Shown in pieces: positions 17,265 to 23,757 of a DNA stretch of 64,000 nucleotides; the first letter of the stretch is position 1, and every line of letters starts with the position of its first letter. Source of the stretch: an uncultured Dehalococcoidia bacterium (GTDB lineage Bacteria; Chloroflexota; Dehalococcoidia; Lucifugimonadales; G958296245); NCBI GenBank assembly GCA_958296245.1, contig OY282458.1, positions 372,001-436,000 on the forward strand, read 5' to 3'. The notes under the pieces were generated by a model, which saw only the letters and a program-made list of their open reading frames with translations, made no database searches and was not told the DNA's origin. The position numbers and the translations under genes were made by a program.

Positions 17265-18137
17265 ATGAAGTATGAAGCCAAGCGCAATTACCTTTACCCT
17301 GTGCTTCGTCCGAACTCGGACGACTACAATGATGCAAAGTTGTCAACATTTGTTCAGACAAGTGTTGACGGACAAGATATACGTGTTACCGTCTCCTTTA
17401 AAATAGGTGAGCCATCCATACGACAGCAGATCACTACTGGGGACGCACGTTGCATCGCCATGTTGTACTGTCGAGAGACCCTGCATAGGGAAACGCTGAT
17501 CGCTCCCCCAGGAGAGCTTGAGTTGGAAGAGGTGATTCCATCTCAACTACTTGTCAACGACGTGGAAGTGAACCCGGCTATTGTTGCCTTCAATAGCGTC
17601 GACCATCCTACCCGCACAGCCCACAGAGAATACGGCGGCGAAGCGATATACATCGGTAGATGGCAACCATTGGCGACCGATCAGACATGGCGGTTTAAGG
17701 CCAATGCAGTCCGGCGGCCAACGAAGAGTATCTTCAATCTTTCCCCAGACAACGATCTACCGCTTGACTTGTTCGATGTCGATGTGGACCCAAGTCAACG
17801 ATACCTTACTATAAGAGCCAACGAACAGACGTTAGAGCAATTCAAGGGTATACGTTCAAAGGAATACTTGACTATACCGTCGGTGTACATGAACGCGTTG
17901 TGTGAGGCTTTGTCACAGCTAAAGCAGACTGGTATAGACAACGCAGAATCCATTAGCGGAGGATGGGTGGATTGTATTATAACTAACCTAAGAGAACACG
18001 GTATTAGGCTAGGCGATCCTGAACAACAAAATGGCAGCCACACCGTCTTTCATGCAGCCCAACTGCTGTTAGAGAAACCCTTAGGCAAACTGATCCAACG
18101 GGATGGCTGGGACAATGATATGGAGCAAGGGCTATGA
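17265..18137 (+). CDS. Unknown protein, second gene of the GHKL operon
   Basis: A 290-residue soluble protein that I do not recognise. It begins MKYEAKRNYLYPVLRPNSDD and looks beta-rich in its first 200 residues (alternating segments such as IRVTVSFKIGEPSI and RCIAMLYC), with a more helical end (ALCEALSQLKQ). There is no signal peptide, membrane segment or clear catalytic motif. It starts 2 bases after the restored stop of the GHKL gene and its TGA overlaps the next ATG (ATGA), so it is translated as part of a tight operon and is probably a partner of the ATPase. Codon use is less GC-biased than that of host genes. Confidence 0.7.
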   Translation: MKYEAKRNYLYPVLRPNSDDYNDAKLSTFVQTSVDGQDIRVTVSFKIGEPSIRQQITTGDARCIAMLYCRETLHRETLIAPPGELELEEVIPSQLLVNDVEVNPAIVAFNSVDHPTRTAHREYGGEAIYIGRWQPLATDQTWRFKANAVRRPTKSIFNLSPDNDLPLDLFDVDVDPSQRYLTIRANEQTLEQFKGIRSKEYLTIPSVYMNALCEALSQLKQTGIDNAESISGGWVDCIITNLREHGIRLGDPEQQNGSHTVFHAAQLLLEKPLGKLIQRDGWDNDMEQGL

Positions 18138-18883
18138 TCGAGATAGTCAACGAAAGTGGATACAAGGCGTTACGGACTCTCGCCCACCGATGTCCAGATC
18201 TTTTCATTTCTCCAGACCCGAATAGATTGCGTGATGAGGTGATTGGTGAGGCCGGCACGGAGGAGGTTTGGCGAGAACCGCTAAAAGTGGAAACCTCGCT
18301 GGAGCCGCTAAACGACGTGTCTGAGCAAGGCCCAGACACCGATGCCCGTTACTCCAAGATCGTACGTGAAGCGCTAGCTGGCATTTCCCTTATCCAAGTC
18401 GTTGATGAGCTGCTATGGGCGTCTATCAACTGCTTTGCCATTGCGCGCTACGTGCCAAAGCGATGGGCAACAAGCAGTATAATCCAACGCGACCCCAGGG
18501 CTTTTGTAGATAGACATTGGCTAAAAGGAGGCCCAGACGGTCGTCAATCCAATGCTGCGGCTAGGTTGTGGTGGCTAGGCGAAATCTCCAAACGTGTCGC
18601 CCGACATTCTAAGTACACCCCTGACCGATTGCTCGACGCCATGGCAAACAATGTAAATCTGTACCATCAGACCCTCGACCGCCGATACCTCATCGCAAAC
18701 CCTAAGCTGGTTGCCGCTATATACGAATGTGCACTCGACGGCAACGATCACTTATTTCAGACGCAGTACGCTAACCAATTGTTCAAGTCTCTCAACGTTC
18801 GAGCAGGGGCACAGGCATTCGACTTGATGGACATTGACGAGCTACGGTCGGTCGTTGAGGATGCCATACCCCCAAAAGAGTGA
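18134..18883 (+). CDS. DUF6339-like protein, third gene of the GHKL operon
   Basis: A 249-residue protein of unknown function. The most conserved-looking part is in the second half: SNAAARLWWLGEISKRVA (about 137-154), then a helical stretch through NLYHQTLDRRYL and a C-terminal acidic helix. Size and the ARLWW motif recall the family called DUF6339; this label is from memory and should be tested. No membrane segment is seen. Start and stop overlap both neighbours (ATGA before, GTGA after), so its product is made in step with theirs. Confidence 0.6.
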   Translation: MIEIVNESGYKALRTLAHRCPDLFISPDPNRLRDEVIGEAGTEEVWREPLKVETSLEPLNDVSEQGPDTDARYSKIVREALAGISLIQVVDELLWASINCFAIARYVPKRWATSSIIQRDPRAFVDRHWLKGGPDGRQSNAAARLWWLGEISKRVARHSKYTPDRLLDAMANNVNLYHQTLDRRYLIANPKLVAAIYECALDGNDHLFQTQYANQLFKSLNVRAGAQAFDLMDIDELRSVVEDAIPPKE

Positions 18884-19743
18884 GCCACCGCTCGAGGCCG
18901 AACACCCCACCCGCGATGCGGGTGATCAGCCTCGGCGGTGGCGTACAGAGCACAGTAATGTGCTTGCTTGCTGAACAAAACGCTTTCGGGATCAAGCCTG
19001 ATTACGCCGTATTTGCCGATACGAAGTGGGAGCCACAGTCAGTGTATGACAACATCAAGTGGCTCCAGTCCCAAGTATCCTTCCCAATCATCACAACCAG
19101 CAACGGGAGGAGTCTGCGTCAGGATGTGGTCGACGGCGTGAACGCTCAGGGTGCCCCCTGGATGACTCTACCGGTGTACCTGTCCGACACCAACGGGGGA
19201 TCTGACGGCATAAACTGGCGCCAGTGCACTAAGAATTACAAACTGGATCCGATCCGTAGAACCATTCAGGAACTTCTAGGAGTACGTCCACGACAGAACC
19301 TTTCCTCCGAAACACACGTTGAAATGTGGCTGGGGATCACCGAAGACGAAGCTCTGCGAGTCAAACCCAGTCGCAACTGGTGGATTAGCAACCGCTATCC
19401 GCTAATAGACGACCTCCCATTGACACGGGAGCAGTGCCAAGAGTGGTTTGCAGAACATTATCCTGGGCGAAATCTCACTAGGAGTGCTTGCGTAGGTTGC
19501 CCGTTTCGCAGCTCCCCGAGTTGGCTTGACGTCAAGAGAAGTGAACCCGCTCTCTACTCGGAAGTCGTGGAGATAGATGCACTACTCCGATCGGAGGAGC
19601 ACAATTCGAGACGAATGTTTAGGAAGCGCGCCTACCTGCACCACCGGCGCATACCGCTTGAAGATGCTCTACGGCTTGACGAAATTGAACTGCAAGAGAA
19701 CAATCCGTTCATCAATGAGTGTGAGGGGCATTGTGGATTGTGA
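18880..19743 (+). CDS. PAPS-reductase-like PP-loop ATPase, fourth gene of the GHKL operon
   Basis: A 287-residue member of the adenine-nucleotide alpha-hydrolase (PP-loop) superfamily, related to phosphoadenosine phosphosulfate reductase and to DndC-type enzymes. ISLGGGVQST (15-24) is the PP-loop, ADTKWEP the second strand motif, and WRQCTKNYKLDPIRR and ACVGCPFRS carry three cysteines typical of this phage/defence-associated group. It probably adenylates a substrate, perhaps for sulfur transfer, but the DNA-sulfur role of DndC cannot be assumed. The GTG start overlaps the previous stop (GTGA); an internal ATG at 18916 lies just before the PP-loop and is an alternative. Confidence 0.75.
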   Translation: MSHRSRPNTPPAMRVISLGGGVQSTVMCLLAEQNAFGIKPDYAVFADTKWEPQSVYDNIKWLQSQVSFPIITTSNGRSLRQDVVDGVNAQGAPWMTLPVYLSDTNGGSDGINWRQCTKNYKLDPIRRTIQELLGVRPRQNLSSETHVEMWLGITEDEALRVKPSRNWWISNRYPLIDDLPLTREQCQEWFAEHYPGRNLTRSACVGCPFRSSPSWLDVKRSEPALYSEVVEIDALLRSEEHNSRRMFRKRAYLHHRRIPLEDALRLDEIELQENNPFINECEGHCGL

Positions 19744-19751
19744 TCACCCTG

Positions 19752-19835
19752 TGAGGAGGTGAGCCGATGCCCATGCACAATCCGCCCCATCCCGGCGAGA
19801 TAGTGAGGCAGGAGTGCCTTGAGCCGCTGGGCCTG
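19752..19835 (+). repeat. Direct repeat B, copy 1 (5' end of higA)
   Basis: These 84 bases are identical to 22374-22457, which hold the ribosome site and first 23 codons of higA. The copy ends abruptly and is joined to a piece of the MFS gene. Confidence 0.92.
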
Positions 19836-19895
19836 CAATTAGCCGCCGTCTTCCTGGTCCTCCGAGGCCCGCAGCGCTTGGGAGACGGGGGCTGA
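19767..19895 (+). pseudogene. Chimeric remnant: higA 5' end fused in frame to MFS 3' end
   Basis: A 42-codon open frame starts with the first 23 residues of HigA (MPMHNPPHPGEIVRQ...) and continues, after QL, with the last residues of the MFS carrier (AAVFLVLRGPQRLGDGG). A good GAGGAGGTGAG ribosome site precedes it. It marks a recombination joint and is not expected to have HigA function because the helix-turn-helix is missing. Whether the fusion peptide is made is unknown. Confidence 0.75.
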
Positions 19896-19906
19896 AGGCA
19901 GGCTAA
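19845..19906 (+). repeat. Direct repeat A, copy 2 (MFS 3' end)
   Basis: Second copy of the 62-bp MFS end, 60 of 62 bases identical to 15183-15244. It is directly joined to repeat B copy 1. From here to the end of the ABC exporter gene (20017) there is about 110 bp without a recognised feature. Confidence 0.9.
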
Positions 19907-20016
19907 GCGCACCTGGGGCCGCCTGCTTCCGCGCACAATCGACTGGCCCTTGAGAGCGACCCTCAACGACGTCTGCTCGTATGAGAATCGTTCTACAGGA
20001 GTGGTCTCTCCGCAGC

Positions 20017-21831
20017 CTACACGTCCGACCGGTCTTTGCTCTGAGCCGCGAACTGCTCCTGGAATAGCCGCCGGTACAGATCACACCTGTCAAGCAACTC
20101 GTCATGGCGGCCCGCATCCACAAGTCGGCCTTCGTCTAAGACCAATACCACGTCCGCCGAAAGGATGGTCGAAAGTCTGTGAGCAATCACGACCGTCGTG
20201 GACTCCCTCAAGAGGGGCATCAGAGCCTCTCGTATCGCACGCTCCGTAACAGAGTCCAACGAAGATGTAGGTTCATCCATTATCAGGACACTGGGTCGTT
20301 TCAGAGCCACCCTCGCAATGGCAAGCCTCTGTCTTTCTCCACCAGACAGTCTGTACCCGAATTCACCCAACATGCTGTCGTAGCCGTGTGGTAGTTTCTC
20401 CACAAGTTCGTGCAGTTGGGCGGCTTTGCAGGAAGCTATCAACTCTTCGTCGTCGGCATCGGGCTTTGCGACAAGCATGTTTTCTTTAACGGTCGCATTG
20501 AAGACTATATTCTCCTGCGGCACGACGCCGACATGTTGGCGAAGGGATGCCAGACGAACGTTGCGCAGGTCGTGTCTGTCGATTTCAATGCAACCCGAGG
20601 TGGGATCGTAGAATCGGAGCATCAAGTAGGTGACAGTAGTCTTTCCCGAGCCGCTAGGACCGACCAACGCTATGAGTTGTCCGGCTGGGATCTGGAAAGA
20701 CAAGTCCTTGAGTATGGGCGTTCCGGTCTCATACTCAAAAGAGACATCCTTAAAGGAGACGTGCCCCTGGATACTAGACAGGTCTACGGCATCCTCGGAG
20801 TCTTCTATTTCCGGCGTGAGGTCCAGCCATGCGAATACCCTTCGGAATGGAGCCAGCGACCCCATGAAGTTGGCGTTCAGGTTAGCCAGAGAAGATACGT
20901 GCGATGCCAGCATCGCGGACAACCCTATGTAGGCGGTCAACTTGCCTAAGCTAAAGTCTCCGTCGATAACCTTCGATCCTCCGTAAATATAGATGATGGC
21001 GGCGATGAGAATCGGGAAGACCACTAGCGTAATATGGACGCTCTGCATGGTCATGCTCTGCGCGACAGACAACTTCAACAATTCTGACGCTCCGTCGGCA
21101 AATCGCTTCGAGTTGAGTCTTTTGTCGTAGCCAAGTCCATTGATCAGCATGAAGCCATTTATATTGAGTCTCTCGAAAGTAAAGGCGACCAGACGATCGA
21201 GGTGGGAGAGCAGCCTGCCCTCGATCTTCTGGTTCCGTTGACCTAGGAAGATGCTGGCGCCAAGAATCAATGGCAACACCGATACGCACAGTAGAGCGAG
21301 CGTCCAGCTCCATATGAACATGAACACTAGAGCGCTGATCAGTAGCACGACAGCGCCGAAGACGTCGTAGAAAGCAACGCCTACAGTAGCTTGAATGCTC
21401 GATGTGTCATTCCACATCCTGGACGATATCGCTCCTGAGCTGGTCCGCACGAAGAAACCATGGGACTGACGCTGCAGCGACTCGAATAGCATCACACGTA
21501 CAGAACGGACCACACGTTCACCCGCGAGCGCAAGACAATAGCTTCTCAGGGCCTCTAGCAGCAGGATGCACAGCGCGAGGCCCAACATGCTCCCGGCGAG
21601 GATGATTAAGAGACGTCTGTCCCCGCCTATGATCGCCCGGTCGATTATCAGGCTCACCAGTACGGGCTGTGCCAGCCACAAGAGCGCCACTGCCAGGCCC
21701 ATGATAGAACCGACCAGCAGAACCCGCCAATGGCAAGCCACTATTCTCAGGACGCGGGATACGGTTGGCCAACTTGGGTGTCCGTCACGGCTCCCTAGCC
21801 TACCGTGCAGGCCGTCATCGGACGATGTCAT
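20017..21831 (-). CDS. ABC exporter, fused membrane and ATPase domains
   Basis: A 604-residue half-transporter that would act as a dimer in the inner membrane. Residues 30-330 hold about six membrane helices. The nucleotide-binding domain has Walker A GPSGSGKTT (391-399), Q-loop VVPQEN, signature LSGGERQRLAIARVAL, Walker B VLIMDEPTSSLDS and H-loop IAHRLST. ATG at 21831 is preferred to the in-frame ATG at 21852, because its ATGA overlaps the stop of an upstream ATP-grasp remnant. The family exports lipids, drugs or peptides; the remnant next to it points to peptide export. GC is lower than in the flanking host genes. Confidence 0.88.
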   Translation of the reverse strand: MTSSDDGLHGRLGSRDGHPSWPTVSRVLRIVACHWRVLLVGSIMGLAVALLWLAQPVLVSLIIDRAIIGGDRRLLIILAGSMLGLALCILLLEALRSYCLALAGERVVRSVRVMLFESLQRQSHGFFVRTSSGAISSRMWNDTSSIQATVGVAFYDVFGAVVLLISALVFMFIWSWTLALLCVSVLPLILGASIFLGQRNQKIEGRLLSHLDRLVAFTFERLNINGFMLINGLGYDKRLNSKRFADGASELLKLSVAQSMTMQSVHITLVVFPILIAAIIYIYGGSKVIDGDFSLGKLTAYIGLSAMLASHVSSLANLNANFMGSLAPFRRVFAWLDLTPEIEDSEDAVDLSSIQGHVSFKDVSFEYETGTPILKDLSFQIPAGQLIALVGPSGSGKTTVTYLMLRFYDPTSGCIEIDRHDLRNVRLASLRQHVGVVPQENIVFNATVKENMLVAKPDADDEELIASCKAAQLHELVEKLPHGYDSMLGEFGYRLSGGERQRLAIARVALKRPSVLIMDEPTSSLDSVTERAIREALMPLLRESTTVVIAHRLSTILSADVVLVLDEGRLVDAGRHDELLDRCDLYRRLFQEQFAAQSKDRSDV

Positions 21832-22010
21832 TTTATTACCGCACGCATGCACGAGATTGAAGGAAGTCCATCACGTATCTGGACGACAATCGGCGTGTCC
21901 TGATAGAGAGGAGTGACAATCATGTCAATCGCACCATAAACTAAGCCCAACACGGATGTGAGCCTCAGAATCAACTCTTCAACATCCGAGGGGAGGTCCA
22001 TACGCCTCCA
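21828..22010 (-). pseudogene. Truncated ATP-grasp (graspetide-type ligase) remnant
   Basis: A 57-codon frame from the ATG at 22001 reads MDLPSDVEELILRLTSVLGL followed by VYGAIDMIVTP. This closely resembles the C-terminal part of RiPP-type ATP-grasp ligases (LGL.fGAiDlivtPdG.yvFLEvNP), and the bases just before the ATG add EWRR, as in those enzymes. After IVTP the match is lost, and a stop lies just upstream of EWRR, so only a piece remains. Its TGA overlaps the ATG of the ABC exporter. The family recall is from memory; the stretch is short. Confidence 0.5.
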
Positions 22011-22062
22011 TTCTCAGCTTATCATAATGGCTGCCGGCAGCCGCTAAGGGATACCTTGTCTA

Positions 22063-22100
22063 TTGACAAGCGACAGCCGACACGGTAGTATGCCGACGTG
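22063..22100 (+). promoter_or_regulatory. Promoter of higBA
   Basis: TTGACA (22063-22068), a 17-base spacer and TAGTAT (22086-22091) form a good sigma-70-type promoter. The GTG start of higB follows six bases after the -10, so the message would be leaderless. HigA normally represses its own promoter here. Confidence 0.65.
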
Positions 22101-22376
22101 ATCTTATCGTTCAAGCATCATGGGCTGCGGGCACTCTACGAAGGGCGCGGGCCGCGTCGAGTCGCCCCTGAACACGTTGGAAAGCTGACTCGTATTCTTG
22201 CCGTACTCGACCAAAGCCATGCTCCCAAGGATATGGATTTGCCCGGGTTACGGCTGCATATGCTCGTTGGAGAATTGAGGGGCCGCTACGCCGTCTCCGT
22301 ATCGGGGAATTGGCGGGTGACTTTCAGGTTCGAGGGCAGTCATGCCGTCGACGTCGATTACGTAGACCACCACTGA
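22098..22376 (+). CDS. higB: HigB-family toxin (RelE superfamily)
   Basis: A 92-residue toxin of a type II toxin-antitoxin pair, predicted to cleave mRNA on the ribosome. HHGLRALYEGRGPRRV near the N-terminus, LPGLRLHMLVGELRGRYAVS in the middle and NWRVTFRF with the final VDYVDHH are characteristic of the HigB/plasmid-killer family. It starts with GTG immediately after its promoter. The antitoxin gene follows 12 bp downstream, the usual toxin-first order of higBA. Confidence 0.9.
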   Translation: MILSFKHHGLRALYEGRGPRRVAPEHVGKLTRILAVLDQSHAPKDMDLPGLRLHMLVGELRGRYAVSVSGNWRVTFRFEGSHAVDVDYVDHH

Positions 22377-22457
22377 GGAGGTGAGCCGATGCCCATGCAC
22401 AATCCGCCCCATCCCGGCGAGATAGTGAGGCAGGAGTGCCTTGAGCCGCTGGGCCTG
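22374..22457 (+). repeat. Direct repeat B, copy 2 (start of higA)
   Basis: The 84 bases around the start of intact higA, identical to 19752-19835. Together the two copies bracket the ABC exporter, the ATP-grasp remnant and higB. Confidence 0.92.
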
Positions 22458-22685
22458 ACAGTCACGCGTGCGGCCCGAGGGCTGGGGGTAACCCGGCAGG
22501 CGCTGTCCGACCTCGTGAACGGGCAGTCCGGCGTATCGGTCGAGATGGCTCTTCGGCTGTCCAAGGCGTTCGGCTCTACGCCGAGGACCTGGCTCGGAAT
22601 GCAGATGGCCTACGACCTATGGCGCGCCAGTGAACGAGCCGAGCATATCGAGGTGGAGAGCTTCACGGCGTCCAACCCGGCGTAG
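22389..22685 (+). CDS. higA: HigA-family antitoxin (XRE helix-turn-helix)
   Basis: A 98-residue antitoxin and autorepressor. It begins with the family's HPGEIVRQECLEPLGLTVT, followed by a helix-turn-helix (AARGLGVTRQALSDLVNG) and the usual ALRLSKAFGSTPRTWLGMQ. It neutralises HigB by binding it and represses the operon. A GAGGAGGTGAG ribosome site lies just upstream and spans the higB stop. The 5' part is duplicated at 19.75 kb. Confidence 0.93.
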   Translation: MPMHNPPHPGEIVRQECLEPLGLTVTRAARGLGVTRQALSDLVNGQSGVSVEMALRLSKAFGSTPRTWLGMQMAYDLWRASERAEHIEVESFTASNPA

Positions 22686-22909
22686 AGGCACGGTCGGCAT
22701 TGAGACGGCACTGCGGGGCCTCTTACATTACTCAACTATCGGCGCCGACTGTGCTATGCCACTCAGCAACGGGACAGACCCACAAATACGTCTGGATACT
22801 GAGAAGACCATTGGCTGGGCGGACATGCCCATGGAGTCTCCTATGGTAGAGGTGTTGTACGATGAGGCAGTATTACGAGCGTGCGATGACCCACTTGGGC
22901 TTGAGGCCC

Positions 22910-23521
22910 ATGGCAAAGTTCTTGTACGATGAGGACGTATTACCTTCGGTAATTAAGTTGGCTAAAAGTGCAAGATCGCAGCTTGTCCTAGTTTCTCCCT
23001 ACAACGACTTCTCCGTGAACTTGCATGACGTTGTTGTGCAGATGGCCAAGCGCGTCTGTGTCACCGCCGTGTGTCGCAGCGATCGGAAACAGAAAGAAAA
23101 GGAGCATCTCGATTGGTTGATCGGCCTCGGAGTCCGGGTATATCTGGTAAAACGGCTCCACTCCAAGATATACCTGAATGAGTCACAAGCCATCGTCACG
23201 TCAATGAACTTGCTCAAAGAATCCGCAGTAGACTCAAAGGAGGTCGCGCTGCGCGTCCAGGGCACCGAAGAGATCAAAGAGATCAACAATTACATCAGCC
23301 GCTTGCTAGCTAACGCAGAGCCCTACTCAGGGTATTGCATCAGGTGTGGGAACGGCATCTCCTTCGAACCAGAGCGGCCACTATGTGGCGATTGTTATAA
23401 AAAGTGGGCCCACTACAGAAACCCCGACTATCCGGAACGACACTGCCATCGCTGTGGCCTCAAGTCGCGAACCTCCCTTGCCAAACCACAGTGCCTCGAA
23501 TGCTTCAAGGAGACACGTTAA
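22910..23521 (+). CDS. PLD-like protein with C-terminal zinc ribbons
   Basis: A 203-residue protein. Residues 1-135 resemble one phospholipase-D-like nuclease module: LVLVSPYNDF, then RLHSKIYLNE (the HxK core), SMNLLKESAVDSKEVAL. The C-terminal third has four CxxC pairs (CIRCG, CGDCY, CHRCG, CLECF), so two zinc ribbons. Such fusions often act on nucleic acid, but only one HxK is present, so activity would need a dimer. ATG 22910 is chosen because MAKFLYDEDVL opens the domain; a longer frame starts at 22862. Codon use is AT-richer than that of host genes. Confidence 0.65.
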   Translation: MAKFLYDEDVLPSVIKLAKSARSQLVLVSPYNDFSVNLHDVVVQMAKRVCVTAVCRSDRKQKEKEHLDWLIGLGVRVYLVKRLHSKIYLNESQAIVTSMNLLKESAVDSKEVALRVQGTEEIKEINNYISRLLANAEPYSGYCIRCGNGISFEPERPLCGDCYKKWAHYRNPDYPERHCHRCGLKSRTSLAKPQCLECFKETR

Positions 23522-23554
23522 GAGCGTGTCTCCGAGGGTGTTGCCCCGCCAACC

Positions 23555-23664
23555 TGTCATTCCGAGCGCAGGGAGGAATCTAGGGACCTTGCCCTACAGA
23601 CGACGTTGTCTTGCGAGCAGCGGCTTTAGATTCCTCACTCTGCTGCGCTCCGTTCGGAATGACA
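23555..23664. repeat. Palindromic intergenic repeat (TGTCATTCC family)
   Basis: Two inward-facing arms begin TGTCATTCCGAGCGCAGG and, on the other strand, TGTCATTCCGAACGGAGCG; each continues into GAGGAATCTA. The RNA could fold into a long hairpin. Single arms occur at 13826-13862 and 44148-44184. It lies between convergent genes and may also terminate transcription. Confidence 0.65.
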
Positions 23665-23757
23665 GTGCGCCTAGCGCTCTCCGTTCACAAGACCAAGGCC
23701 GCGCCCTCAACAGCCGAATAGTGCAACGAACTTCAGAGTCACGATACTAGCAGGACC

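Noticed and set aside
18880-19743. Dnd phosphorothioation system
   Set aside because: The PP-loop protein is short and no DndA, B, D or E homologue is beside it; the partners differ.
21828-22001. Small frame before the ABC exporter as a peptide precursor
   Set aside because: Considered as an exported peptide, but its sequence matches the interior of ATP-grasp ligases better than any leader peptide and has no leader/core layout.
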